Source: a virus. Taken from it: a stretch of 64,000 nucleotides of DNA. The first letter of the stretch is position 1. Each line of letters opens with the position of its first letter. Shown piece by piece: positions 1-8,909 of this stretch. Both the position numbers and the translations under genes were made by a program. The notes beneath the pieces were generated by a model, which had not been told where the DNA came from, did no database searches, and was given only the letters and a program-made list of their open reading frames with translations. The stretch spans positions 17,199 through 81,198 of the IMG/VR virus record IMGVR_UViG_3300008448_000038. One strand, written 5' to 3'.

Positions 1-42
1 GGTATCAGAAGCAAGTCTGAAATTGCAGCAGGATTAGGCTAA
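1..42 (+). CDS. 3' end of an upstream gene (partial)
   Basis: Frame 1 is open from the window edge for 13 codons and ends with TAA at 40-42. That stop overlaps the ATG of the next gene at 42, the tight coupling used throughout this operon. Thirteen residues are too few to assign a function. Its position upstream of a gp53-like gene suggests another tail or baseplate protein. Confidence 0.55.
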   Translation, partial: GIRSKSEIAAGLG

Positions 43-743
43 TGAAACTTAATATCAAAAATACTTTTACTTTATCAAAAATTGAAGGTAATAAAGATAT
101 CAAAATAGCAGATATCTTTGGTAAGATTAAGTTACCAGATGTAGTGGAAGAATCTTTTAGACCATCTGAATACTTTTCACCGGAACAAGTTTCTTATGCA
201 AAATATGGAGATTCAAATAGAAGTTTTCAAATATTACAAAAATCAAAGATTGTAAATCCAAAATCAGATTTACCAAAAACAAAATACTTTATTACTAAAG
301 AATTAAATTCTGTTTATTATATTTTAAACGCTCTTCCTAATTTACAGGTCGGTGATATCATTGTCAAAAAAGTAGGATCATTTTTTGATCCAACTAATAA
401 TTTTTTTGTAATAACTTCTATACAAAGATTAACAGATTCTACAGATAACATTGCTATTTCTACAAAATACAAAGGAAAATTACTTGCGACCGATGCTGTG
501 CAAGTGATAAGAAATGGTGCTATCTTTTACGACGATGCTACTATAACCCAAAGTAGCACTAAAAATAAATTTCCTCTTAACTTCGTATCAGATGATGGTG
601 GTAAGGTACAAAAGTATAATCCAACACTCATTAATTCACATTTCTCTGGAACAAAATCTCAATACGCATTTGCAGATACATATTCGTCAACCCAAAGTCA
701 AGCATCAAGCGATCTAAGTACATTTACATTGAACAGACTATAA
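42..743 (+). CDS. 53: gp53-like baseplate wedge protein
   Basis: Predicted 233-residue virion protein. Residues about 13-80 follow the pattern of the gp53 baseplate wedge family: a DIF motif near residue 24, then a segment ending in KYGDSNRSFQIL, an I-V-N-P run and a D-L-P, comparable to the Y-G-(D/N)-x2-x-W-x2-L ... D-P-Y ... W-P signature of T4 gp53. In T4, gp53 joins the six wedges to the hub. The C-terminal 110 residues are polar and I do not recognise them. The ATG overlaps the stop of the preceding gene and the next gene follows after 1 nt. Assignment rests on the short motif and on the baseplate neighbourhood (gp25-like, gp6). Confidence 0.55.
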   Translation: MKLNIKNTFTLSKIEGNKDIKIADIFGKIKLPDVVEESFRPSEYFSPEQVSYAKYGDSNRSFQILQKSKIVNPKSDLPKTKYFITKELNSVYYILNALPNLQVGDIIVKKVGSFFDPTNNFFVITSIQRLTDSTDNIAISTKYKGKLLATDAVQVIRNGAIFYDDATITQSSTKNKFPLNFVSDDGGKVQKYNPTLINSHFSGTKSQYAFADTYSSTQSQASSDLSTFTLNRL

Positions 744-744
744 T

Positions 745-3240
745 ATGCTTCCAAAATATATTAATATTAATGAAATTAGTTTTTATCATGTTTCTACGGG
801 AGCTTTTGAGGCTTTGCTATTAGATACTCCTATAGAACCTAACCCAACATTTACTTTAGTTGGGGATGTAGCTACTTCGATGTTTGAAAGATTAGAATTG
901 TCTTCTGGCATTGACCACAAATTTGCTAATGGTATTTTAGTACTTAAAGATCGTGGTGATATTATTGGAAAATTAAATCCATCTGGTAAAGATATTATAA
1001 AAATTTCTATAGCACCTGATCCTCTTACGACTACTGAAGGTGAATCTGAAGGTTTTGAGACATATTATGTTGTTTCAGAAACTGAATATTCTAATGCTGC
1101 AACTGATCGTAAATATTCAAAACTTATAACATTTAAACTATTATCAATAAATTTTTATAAAAATTTAAAAGCTATTAATACAGACACAATAAACGCAGAT
1201 TTATCTGTTTTAAAATATGGTACTATAGACTATAGTAATAAAATTTTTGATAAAATTTGTGAAGATGTTAAATTTATATTTCAACCCTCAGAGTTTGATA
1301 CTACTACTCAATATTATTTAAAAAATAAAAATTTAATATTTCCAAATAATAGAATCACAGATGATTCTCCCTTTGCCCATTTAGAATATATGAGTAAATA
1401 TGCAATGGGAAATAACCTTTTTCCTTCGTTTTATGTTTATGAAGATGTAAATACATTTTTAAATTTTGTTAATATTTTACCAACAGAACCTATTGAACAC
1501 CCGACAACGTATATTGTTGGTAATATAAACACATTTCCCGGTCGTGAAGTACCGTTTGAACTAGTATCAATAAAGAATTTTTCATTTTCTCGGTTAATAT
1601 CAGAAGGTGCCTTAAGTTCTTATTATGAATGTGTTTATCCAGATTTTTCAAATTACTATTTCGATTATTTGGGAAATAAATCTTTTATTAGAAGAAATAT
1701 AGAATTTGATATTACTGAGTTAAATACTGACTTTAATAAATTATCAGAAGATTACGATAGAGGCATTTCATATACATTTCCCGATACTCCTTTAGAATTT
1801 ACAACATTTACATGTAATCAAACAGATCCAGAAACTGGTGAATGTCTAAATGGATTAACGACATCTTTTTCTATACAGCAATCTTATCCTGCGTATATTC
1901 CGATGAAAAGATTTGTTGATGATAAACCTTACGGCTACTATGATTCTACTTATTTAAATACAAATTATGATCCTTCGTTCAATAATTTCTTAAATATTGA
2001 TTCCACCAAAACTACTGATAAACTATATCAAACAATGTTTGATATTTTCCCGTTTACTGACGATGACTTAACAGAAAACAATTCCCCGGGGATTACGAAT
2101 AGTATAGGGATGGTCCGAAAAATAATTGAAATTTTAAATTTAAATGAAAGTGCAAAAAAAATTTATAGAAAAAAAATAGAACTAAAAGAAAAGTTTAATG
2201 TTTTTAAATATGTTTTATGTTGTTTGTTGGGTGATGATGAAGATGTAAATACTATTGATGCCGTTGTTAAATATCATAGTGTTTTAACCAATTCGACAGA
2301 TACTAAGCATCCAGTTTATCTTTATACATTCAAACAGATTGAGTATATACCTTTAGATTTTAATATTTTCTTTAATTCAATAGATACAAATTTAAGTGGA
2401 TTTACTTTAATTCAAGGATCTAGCACTGCTCTAAGGGGAGTTACTATGAGCGGAATCACGTTAGATTTATCAAAATATGATTCATTTTATTGGCCAACAG
2501 GAATTGTAACTACGCAATTTAACATAAATCTTGGTATGGCAGGACTTGCTGCTGGCTTAACAAGATCAAATATACATTTCTTAGTTGCTGGATTGAAGGA
2601 TGGAGTAACTGGCTATTGTTTTAATACAAATGAAACTATGAATTTTCATGTTAATGTTCCAGTTGACAACCCCGGAAGTGCTATTGATCCAAATTTTACA
2701 TATTTTTCGAATGGTCTTACTTTAGGCGCAACTGGATTTTTTTATGGTGGATCTGGGTATGATTTATCATTGAAACAGCTTATTTTACGTCAAATTGGTT
2801 CTGGAGGAATTGTAACTGATACATTTGCGCTGAATGATTATAGAATCATGCCTATTGGCTGTATTAAACAAAATTGGTCATTAGATAATGCTAATGAATT
2901 TTTGGCATCACAATCTCAGCTTACTACAACAAAATGTAATATAAGATCAAGAGAACACATTACGAAAATATTTAGAAAAGATTTAAAAAATCTTAAAGGA
3001 ATTTCAGGACTTACATATACCTGTGCTGGCGTTACAGCAATTGTAGATGGGAGAACAAGTAATTTTATAATATGTCCAAACACAAATTATTACACCTTTG
3101 ATGTTCAAAATTCAATAGATGGATTCTGTGGTATTGAATGTGAGCTAAGTGATAATAAAAATCCTATAGTAGGGTTTACTGCTTCGCCACAATCAGATCC
3201 ATTTAAGTTTATAAGACCGTATCCGATTGGATATACCTAA
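745..3240 (+). CDS. baseplate hub-like structural protein (gp27-like N-terminal part)
   Basis: 831-residue virion protein. Residues about 45-95 contain a G-I-D-H-x-F-A-N-G-I-L-V-L-K-D segment followed by G-K-D-I-I-K-I-S-I, the layout of the N-terminal domain of gp27-type hub proteins of marine T4-like phages (a strand describing a property or gradient, then a G-x-(D/E)-x-(I/L) strand). The middle is Tyr/Asn/Phe-rich with a Cys pair near residue 370. The last 250 residues are Gly/Thr-rich and beta-like. Usual hub proteins continue into a C-terminal barrel. Here that barrel-like sequence lies in the next gene, which begins 1 nt after this stop, so the hub may be built from two polypeptides. No enzymatic motif is seen. 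It could instead be another large baseplate protein. Confidence 0.45.
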   Translation: MLPKYININEISFYHVSTGAFEALLLDTPIEPNPTFTLVGDVATSMFERLELSSGIDHKFANGILVLKDRGDIIGKLNPSGKDIIKISIAPDPLTTTEGESEGFETYYVVSETEYSNAATDRKYSKLITFKLLSINFYKNLKAINTDTINADLSVLKYGTIDYSNKIFDKICEDVKFIFQPSEFDTTTQYYLKNKNLIFPNNRITDDSPFAHLEYMSKYAMGNNLFPSFYVYEDVNTFLNFVNILPTEPIEHPTTYIVGNINTFPGREVPFELVSIKNFSFSRLISEGALSSYYECVYPDFSNYYFDYLGNKSFIRRNIEFDITELNTDFNKLSEDYDRGISYTFPDTPLEFTTFTCNQTDPETGECLNGLTTSFSIQQSYPAYIPMKRFVDDKPYGYYDSTYLNTNYDPSFNNFLNIDSTKTTDKLYQTMFDIFPFTDDDLTENNSPGITNSIGMVRKIIEILNLNESAKKIYRKKIELKEKFNVFKYVLCCLLGDDEDVNTIDAVVKYHSVLTNSTDTKHPVYLYTFKQIEYIPLDFNIFFNSIDTNLSGFTLIQGSSTALRGVTMSGITLDLSKYDSFYWPTGIVTTQFNINLGMAGLAAGLTRSNIHFLVAGLKDGVTGYCFNTNETMNFHVNVPVDNPGSAIDPNFTYFSNGLTLGATGFFYGGSGYDLSLKQLILRQIGSGGIVTDTFALNDYRIMPIGCIKQNWSLDNANEFLASQSQLTTTKCNIRSREHITKIFRKDLKNLKGISGLTYTCAGVTAIVDGRTSNFIICPNTNYYTFDVQNSIDGFCGIECELSDNKNPIVGFTASPQSDPFKFIRPYPIGYT

Positions 3241-3241
3241 A

Positions 3242-4009
3242 ATGAAGCAATTTAAAAGAATACTAACACATTTTTTACACGATGTCCACGAACATAGTGA
3301 GCGATTTTCTCAAATTGAGCAGTATATTTGTGCAAATCCAGATGCAGTTGATAATCAACCAACTGATATACAAGATTGTATTAAAAAATTTCCAAGACTC
3401 AACGATTATTATCCGACAATGGAATCGTTCGTAGGTCCATCTGGTGGATCGGGATCAGCTACAATAAATATTGTTGCGGGAATAGAACCAAAAGATGAAG
3501 AATTGCAATCTTTGCTAACTGCTTCTTCTGAGTGTGCTGGAATTTCTGCAATTTTAGGGACACAATATTTGGGATGTGATTGGTCAAGTCCTCAATCCCC
3601 TATGTCATGTGATTGTCCCTATGTCACGCCAGCTTTTTTAAATTACCTATCTTATAAAAGATTGTCTGCTTCGTATTATAATACACATTTAAAGGCTCCT
3701 TTGTATAGAAATGCACTTGAATCTTTACTTAATGCGAGAAGAATTAAATTAAGAGTAAGAGGATATTTAAATTTCGATGTTGGTTTAGTTATTAACATAG
3801 AAGATAGAAGACCGCTGACGAAAGAAAATGAAGCTATAACTTTTTCTGGTTTCAGTGGTAAGTGGCTTGTTTTAAATCTAACACATGTTTTTAATAGGGA
3901 TAGAACGTATGAAACAGAATTAGAATGTGCTTCTTATGATTTACTCATTGGAAATTTAGATCTAAGAAATCCATCTGATTCCTCATCACTAGGAATAATA
4001 AATAGCTAA
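3242..4009 (+). CDS. baseplate hub-like protein (C-terminal hub domain)
   Basis: 255 residues. I place the start at the ATG at 3242, 1 nt after the upstream stop. A TTG at 3227 in the same frame would overlap the previous gene and is less likely. Residues about 165-240 carry a motif common in contractile-tail hub proteins: an L-R-V-R-G-Y-L-N-F-D-V-G-L segment (residue binding or sliding strand), then S-G-K-W-L-V-L-x-L-T-H-V-F and a Y-x-T-E-L-E-C run. The N-terminal half is helical, then Cys-rich (a C-D-C-P stretch near residue 123). Direct continuation with the 831-residue gene suggests the two make one hub assembly. No lysozyme domain like that of T4 gp5 is visible in either. Confidence 0.45.
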   Translation: MKQFKRILTHFLHDVHEHSERFSQIEQYICANPDAVDNQPTDIQDCIKKFPRLNDYYPTMESFVGPSGGSGSATINIVAGIEPKDEELQSLLTASSECAGISAILGTQYLGCDWSSPQSPMSCDCPYVTPAFLNYLSYKRLSASYYNTHLKAPLYRNALESLLNARRIKLRVRGYLNFDVGLVINIEDRRPLTKENEAITFSGFSGKWLVLNLTHVFNRDRTYETELECASYDLLIGNLDLRNPSDSSSLGIINS

Positions 4010-4010
4010 T

Positions 4011-4385
4011 ATGGCAAAAGATTTTGATTTAAACTTAACAGTATCGGCAAAAAGCAAAGATTTTGTGCTTTTGAATACTACTTCTGCTTTGAATCAGACC
4101 ATTACAAATCTAGTCAATGTCAAAACAGGTGATATTATTTCAGATTTTGCCATAAATTCGCCTCTTTCAAGTTTAAACTATTCGGTTGATCCAATTTATA
4201 GAGAATATTATTTAAGTTTAATACCCGATTATCTTACTCATGTGACTAATGGAGAGATTGCGGAGGCAGAAATCACCACAAACAGCGTTACCAATAATAA
4301 AGTTTCTCTGGATATTCGTTATAAAACAAAATCAAATGCGTCTGGTAGATCAAATATAGTTAAAATAGAACAGAACTTATACTAA
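4011..4385 (+). CDS. 25: gp25-like baseplate wedge protein
   Basis: 124 residues, close to the 132 of T4 gp25, and directly upstream of gp6 as expected for wedge genes. The order of elements fits the gp25/W family: an N-terminal helix with an A-L-N-Q-T-I-x-N-L segment, a K-T-G-D-I turn, then S-P-L-S-S-L, a helix with two Tyr pairs, a conserved E-I-A-E-A-E-I run and a final V-S-L-D-I-R-Y strand. gp25 helps to couple the baseplate to the first sheath ring. The family's Pro-Phe-x-Pro-Glu-Phe-Gly signature is weak here (S-D-F-A-I-N-S-P), so the call depends partly on position. The gene is spaced 1 nt from both neighbours. Confidence 0.55.
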   Translation: MAKDFDLNLTVSAKSKDFVLLNTTSALNQTITNLVNVKTGDIISDFAINSPLSSLNYSVDPIYREYYLSLIPDYLTHVTNGEIAEAEITTNSVTNNKVSLDIRYKTKSNASGRSNIVKIEQNLY

Positions 4386-4386
4386 A

Positions 4387-6072
4387 ATGGCAATATCAAC
4401 CAATAATTTAGACATTTCCGCATTAGATTTTGATTCAATAAAATCTGATCTTAAGACATATCTACAAACGCAAACAGATATTGGTAAGGATATTGGCTTT
4501 GAAACTGGTTCAGTTTCAGATTCTCTACTTTCAGTTTTATCATATAATACCCTATATTATGCATATTACATTTATGCCTTATATCAAGAAACTAGCGTTG
4601 AAAATGCCACCAAGGTATCTTCAATTGAGAATATTTTGAAAGGTATAGGATATACTGCTCCCGGATACAAATCTGCAACTGCAAATATAAGACTAACCTT
4701 TAAACCCGGTTCACCTTCGGTAACTCTTCAAAAATTTGATTTATTTACCGCGAGCAATGAATTCGGTAAAAAATCATTCATCTATACTGGCAACACTCAA
4801 ACCTTTTCAAGTGGATATCTTGATATTCCTGTGACTGAAGGAACAATTGTAAGTGAAGTGCATTTCTTGGATGCAAACGAAACTTATATTGAACTTGATG
4901 ACACAAATATTGATATTGCAAACATTTATGTTTCTGTGGCTAATATCTATTGGACGAACGCAGTCAATTTTACCGGAGTTCCTACGAGTTCTTCAAAGGT
5001 CTTCTTTGTCGAAAAGGTGAATGGTAAATATAGAATTGTATTTGGTGGGTCAAGACAAGATTCTAGATTAAATGCTGCTGGTGACATTCCACTTACTTCT
5101 AACGAAATAGTTTTATACTATATTCGTTCAAGTGGAACATCAGGCAATAATTGCAAAGTATTTACATCAACGAATCCATATTTTACAATATCAACAAATA
5201 TTAATTCTTCTGGTGGTCTAAATCAAATAGGCGTTGAGTATCTAAGAGAAGTTTCTCCGCTTATTTTTGCATTGAATCCAACCAATAAAAGAATAGTAAC
5301 AATCAACGATCTTAAGGGATTCATCGGCACACATTCTACTTATGATACCACTAAAGATATTGATACTAACATATCTGTATGGAATGGTGCAAATACCAAT
5401 CTTAAAGAATTTGGAACTTGTTATTTCTCGGTCATAAATTCAACAAGCACAATTGGAAATCAAATTATTTCCGATCTGGCTGATTTTAAGGCTGGCAATA
5501 TAACAGTCAAATATACGTCACCAATCACAGTCTCACTTGCTGTTACTATAGCAGCTAAGTATCTTCCAAAAACAAAGAAGACTGCTGCTCAATTAAAATC
5601 AGGAATCGAATCTGCTCTAACAGTATATGACGTTAATGAATTTTTCAATAGCGTCAATTCTGAAGATTTACTTGCTATAATGAGAACTGTTGATTCTTCA
5701 TTATCAACGAATCAAACGACCATTTCAATGACTGCGACCTACACACACAGCCTTTCAAATGGTATAAATTTTGGATTTGAGAATGAAATTGTAAGTTTCA
5801 ATACAGAACTTTTTACTTCAAAATATGGCTCAGTAAAGCTCACAAGTTCAACCGTAGCAGATATTACTGGGTTTTACAAAATTCAAATGAAGAATTCCTC
5901 TGATGTTTTTATGGATTATGTCGGAAGATTTAATCCCAAAACAGGAGTCATTTCTCTTAAGAGTTCTTTTAATGCAACAAGCATCATCTTTAATTTTGTT
6001 GTCAAGGATATGGAAGCTGTTAAGAACTTTGTAGTTGATCCTACATTTACAGTAACTACAGAAATACTATGA
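4387..6072 (+). CDS. 6: baseplate wedge protein gp6
   Basis: 561 residues (T4 gp6 has 660). The N-terminus has the family signature: a helix, then F-E-T-G-S-V-x-D-S-L-L-S-V-L-S-Y-N-T-L-Y-Y-A-Y-Y, matching T4 gp6 'FEGSRLN-VLCDLLAYNTLY', followed by a segment on position-specific helices (ENATKVSSIENILKGIGY) and an S-A-T-A-N-I-R-L-T-F strand. The middle has G-x-Y-R-I-V-F-G-G. A D-L-K-G-F-I helix near residue 310 corresponds to the 'atdYd.fv' element of J/gp6 proteins. gp6 forms the inner ring of the wedge and closes the baseplate around the hub. The TGA overlaps the start of the following gene (ATG at 6069), so the two are translationally coupled. Confidence 0.85.
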   Translation: MAISTNNLDISALDFDSIKSDLKTYLQTQTDIGKDIGFETGSVSDSLLSVLSYNTLYYAYYIYALYQETSVENATKVSSIENILKGIGYTAPGYKSATANIRLTFKPGSPSVTLQKFDLFTASNEFGKKSFIYTGNTQTFSSGYLDIPVTEGTIVSEVHFLDANETYIELDDTNIDIANIYVSVANIYWTNAVNFTGVPTSSSKVFFVEKVNGKYRIVFGGSRQDSRLNAAGDIPLTSNEIVLYYIRSSGTSGNNCKVFTSTNPYFTISTNINSSGGLNQIGVEYLREVSPLIFALNPTNKRIVTINDLKGFIGTHSTYDTTKDIDTNISVWNGANTNLKEFGTCYFSVINSTSTIGNQIISDLADFKAGNITVKYTSPITVSLAVTIAAKYLPKTKKTAAQLKSGIESALTVYDVNEFFNSVNSEDLLAIMRTVDSSLSTNQTTISMTATYTHSLSNGINFGFENEIVSFNTELFTSKYGSVKLTSSTVADITGFYKIQMKNSSDVFMDYVGRFNPKTGVISLKSSFNATSIIFNFVVKDMEAVKNFVVDPTFTVTTEIL

Positions 6073-6752
6073 TATTATTTTTCAATCCAGAAACTCAAGG
6101 TTTAACCGTATCATTCGATGCGAGTTATTACATTGCTGAATTGGAAAATTATATTGCTACGACATTTAAAAGCACTACTGCCCCCACAAATAAAATTTTC
6201 GTTGAAGAATACTTTCCTCAATGGATACGAGAACAACACAATAAAAATCCAGTAAGATTTGTAAGCTTCTTACAAAATTATTATGACTGGCTATTTACTG
6301 TCGTTTCTGGTGGAGGATTTGGGGCAGATTATGAACTTGAAAAACTATTGGGTCTGCGCGAATGCCCGTTTAGTTCAGTCGATGAATTGATTTATCTGTA
6401 CGCACATGATTTTCATGGAATATCATATACCTCCACACAAGTAGAAAACTTCAGACCCTTTATAGAAAACATTCAGAAAAAATATCTTGCAGTAAAGGGA
6501 ACTGATTCTTCATATGAGTATTTTATTAAACAAATTTATGGATTCACTGCTGGAGTTACGGCCAATTATTCTAATACTACTTTTGTACTGAATTCTACAA
6601 ATATTGGACCCACAAATAAGCTTCAGGATAAAACTTCTGAAAATACATATACTGTCAAAATCGATGTCAGCTCGACCGCTGCCACTGCTGCTGACAAGAA
6701 GACTATAGAAGAATCATTCAATATTCTAGGATACAAGACATTGGTAATCTAA
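6069..6752 (+). CDS. baseplate-associated structural protein (gp7-region)
   Basis: 227 residues, overlapping gp6 by 4 nt. It contains V-E-E-Y-F-P-Q-W-I-R-E near residue 45 and F-V-S-F-L-Q-N-Y-Y-D-W-L near residue 68, a pattern ('yFPe/qwi... F..fL.aYYeWl') seen at the N-terminus of large baseplate or structural proteins encoded after gp6 in marine T4-like phages. A second helical motif, K-Y-L-A-V-K-G-T-x-S-S-Y-E-Y-F-I-K, resembles the 'KGt..si.f.ik..yG' element of the same proteins. The C-terminal 60 residues are Thr/Ser/Asn-rich. A wedge-periphery role is inferred from position; it is much shorter than T4 gp7 (1032 residues). Confidence 0.5.
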   Translation: MILFFNPETQGLTVSFDASYYIAELENYIATTFKSTTAPTNKIFVEEYFPQWIREQHNKNPVRFVSFLQNYYDWLFTVVSGGGFGADYELEKLLGLRECPFSSVDELIYLYAHDFHGISYTSTQVENFRPFIENIQKKYLAVKGTDSSYEYFIKQIYGFTAGVTANYSNTTFVLNSTNIGPTNKLQDKTSENTYTVKIDVSSTAATAADKKTIEESFNILGYKTLVI

Positions 6753-6753
6753 C

Positions 6754-7482
6754 ATGGCAAATACCCCATTCAACTCAAATGACTTTCCACTAAAGCAGTC
6801 ACCATATTACAGCAGAACATACGATTCTGATGTTGGTACTACATTTGGGTTTTCAAATAATCAACTTGTAGCTTTTCAGCCCGGAAATCCGCTTCAGGCC
6901 TCTGAATTGAACGAACTGCAAGAAAAACGTCTTCTTGACAACACTCTAAATTTTGAAATGTTAGGAGCATGGGCTAAAGAATGCTTTAGCAACAATCTAG
7001 ATTTCCCTAAGTGGGATGGGGCTATTCCTCTATATCCAAAGACTGATACTATTGGATCTGATACTAAACTTATTGGTATTACACAAGTTGGAACCAATTC
7101 TCTACAAGTCCAGTTTAGAACTGGTTGGTATCTAGTCAAGACTGATGCTGGATTGAGAACTTGGGTACACTATGACAATTCCCCAGCTACCGTAACCTCA
7201 TTTGTCATGGCACCAGCTACAAACTATTATATTGGTCTTTCCAAGACTGAAGGGTATAGTGGAGCTACTGCGACAAACGATCTAGGTGATAATTCTGATG
7301 GAACTTCAGACCCAAGCATACCCGGAGCGGATCGTTATATTGTAGGTCTAGGATCTGTAATGTTTAGTACAGTTTCTGGCTTTACAGGAAACTTTGAGCC
7401 AATTTTTAGTTACTTTAATAGCGGTCTAACTGGTGTTACAAACAGTGCTACATATCTTAACGGGTTAACATTCCACCCGTAA
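6754..7482 (+). CDS. virion structural protein, baseplate periphery
   Basis: 242 residues, 1 nt after the preceding gene. The motif F-Q-P-G-N-P-L-Q-A-S-E-L-N-E-L-Q-E near residues 42-58 is a recurring element of tail/baseplate structural proteins of marine T4-like phages. After it the chain is beta-like and rich in Thr/Ser/Gly, with a possible receptor or fibre-attachment fold. The N-terminal 35 residues are Ser/Tyr/Asp-rich. It is the last gene of the wedge block before the neck genes. In T4 this region holds gp8-gp12, but I cannot match any of those specifically. Confidence 0.5.
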   Translation: MANTPFNSNDFPLKQSPYYSRTYDSDVGTTFGFSNNQLVAFQPGNPLQASELNELQEKRLLDNTLNFEMLGAWAKECFSNNLDFPKWDGAIPLYPKTDTIGSDTKLIGITQVGTNSLQVQFRTGWYLVKTDAGLRTWVHYDNSPATVTSFVMAPATNYYIGLSKTEGYSGATATNDLGDNSDGTSDPSIPGADRYIVGLGSVMFSTVSGFTGNFEPIFSYFNSGLTGVTNSATYLNGLTFHP

Positions 7483-7494
7483 TGGAGGTGAATT

Positions 7495-8076
7495 GTGAGT
7501 TGTGGTTGTAATAAAGGCAAAGATAATAATGGTAATAAAGTGAGAATTTTCAGAGATATTTCATCTGGAAAAACTGATGTAAAAAAACTCTATACGATGA
7601 TTCAGGGGTTTGCTTTGGCTTATGCCTCTAGAGGACTGTCAAAAGAAAAGGCCCCCAAGGAAATCAAGCAACTAAGAGTGTTGAGTTGCTTTGGTAATGA
7701 ATCTTCTGGCGGTGAATTGCCACCATGTCAACATCTAAAACAGTCATCTACTGAAGGTAAATTCTATTGCGGTGGATGTGGCTGCGGAGATAAGAAGGCT
7801 ACTTGGCTCAACGGAACCGCTGAAGAGTATTCAAAGTTAGACTTCCCCTTCCTATCCTGTCCGTTGGCCATGCCGGGATTCTCAAACTATAAACAGAGCA
7901 ATCCAGATGAAGCTAACGAACCTATTACAAGAAAATTCTATATTGAAAATATGGATTTTACGGATGTACAGGAAGTTCAAGTTACACAGCATGAATTTGA
8001 TCCTGCTGCCCTTGGTTTAGCCAAGCAAGTAACCCAAGATGAACTTAAAAATATGTTTAAGAAAAAATCTGACTGA
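7495..8076 (+). CDS. cysteine-rich hypothetical protein
   Basis: 193 residues with a GTG start at 7495. The start is supported by a strong GGAGGTG Shine-Dalgarno at 7484-7490, four nt upstream. The chain has at least ten Cys. Two Cys (C-G-C) lie at residues 3-5, one in L-S-C-F-G, one in P-P-C-Q-H, then a cluster C-G-G-C-G-C-G-D near residue 92 and L-S-C-P-L near 120. The spacing suggests one or two metal-binding sites, but I do not recognise the family. It sits between baseplate and neck genes and has strong translation signals, so it may be a virion or assembly factor. Confidence 0.6.
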   Translation: MSCGCNKGKDNNGNKVRIFRDISSGKTDVKKLYTMIQGFALAYASRGLSKEKAPKEIKQLRVLSCFGNESSGGELPPCQHLKQSSTEGKFYCGGCGCGDKKATWLNGTAEEYSKLDFPFLSCPLAMPGFSNYKQSNPDEANEPITRKFYIENMDFTDVQEVQVTQHEFDPAALGLAKQVTQDELKNMFKKKSD

Positions 8077-8087
8077 ATCTAATGCAG

Positions 8088-8095
8088 CATACATA
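8088..8095 (+). promoter_or_regulatory. candidate late promoter box before gp13
   Basis: CATACATA, 6 of 8 matches to the T4 late promoter TATAAATA, ends 5 nt before the ATG of gp13. There is no Shine-Dalgarno between it and the start codon. Confidence 0.35.
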
Positions 8096-8100
8096 ATAGT

Positions 8101-8907
8101 ATGCCAGCATTAAATTCCAGAGAATCTTTAATAGATTACGCTTTTAGAGCTTTAGGATCACCTGTAATCGAAATAAATGTCGATATGCAGCAAGCCTATG
8201 ACAGGCTTGACGATGCACTCCAGTTCTTTGCCGAGAGGCATTTTGATGGAGTGGATCGTTGCTATTTTGATTATGTTGTCACTCAGCAAGACGTAGATCG
8301 CAAATATATCAATACAGATGCCTTTGGCCCCATGGTTGGTGCTGATGCGTCTGGCCGTCCGGATGGGCGAGACATTTTATCGATCATAAGAATTTTTCCT
8401 TTTGGTACTCATAGCTCAAACAACTTTTTTGACATTCGCTACCAGCTAGCGTTGAATGACTTCTTCGGTATTAATACTAATCTTAACACAAGCGGTGCTG
8501 CTCCAGTAGCAACTTATGACATTGCTAAAAGATATATCAGACTAATTGAAATGATGTTTGATCCAGAAAGAGCTATTCGATTCTCCAAGGTCACAAACAA
8601 GCTTCAAATTGAAACTGACTGGACTGAAATGAAAGCCGGAACACATCTAGCTGTCGAGGCATATGTTCTGTTAGACCCAGAAAGATACACAGAAATTTAT
8701 AATGACATTCTTCTAAAGAAATATGTAACGGCTCTTATCAAGAGACAATGGGGCGCAAATCTTTCAAAGTTTGATGGTGTTCAGCTTCCCGGTGGTATTG
8801 TCACTAGAGGATCCTCAATTTTCGGAGAAGCAATACAGGAAATCGCCATCTTAGAAGAACAAGTTAGATCTGCGTATGAATATCCACCTGACTTCATGAC
8901 AGGATAA
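8101..8907 (+). CDS. 13: neck protein gp13
   Basis: 268 residues (T4 gp13 has 309). The N-terminus reads S-R-E-S-L-I-D-Y-A-F-R-A-L-G-S-P-V-I-E-I-N-V-D-x-x-Q-A-Y-D-R-L-D-D-A-L, which matches the gp13 neck proteins of marine T4-like phages nearly word for word, followed by an F-F-A-E-R-H-F-D-G helix and an F-x-I-R-Y-Q-L-A-L-N-D segment. gp13 and gp14 form the collar that closes the filled head and docks the tail. Position directly before gp14 supports this. It is one of the few genes in the block not overlapping its neighbour, so it may begin a transcript. Confidence 0.8.
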   Translation: MPALNSRESLIDYAFRALGSPVIEINVDMQQAYDRLDDALQFFAERHFDGVDRCYFDYVVTQQDVDRKYINTDAFGPMVGADASGRPDGRDILSIIRIFPFGTHSSNNFFDIRYQLALNDFFGINTNLNTSGAAPVATYDIAKRYIRLIEMMFDPERAIRFSKVTNKLQIETDWTEMKAGTHLAVEAYVLLDPERYTEIYNDILLKKYVTALIKRQWGANLSKFDGVQLPGGIVTRGSSIFGEAIQEIAILEEQVRSAYEYPPDFMTG

Positions 8908-8909
8908 AA

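Noticed and set aside
3227-3241. TTG start for the second hub gene
   Set aside because: It would overlap the upstream gene by 14 nt; the ATG at 3242 gives the 1-nt spacing used by its neighbours.
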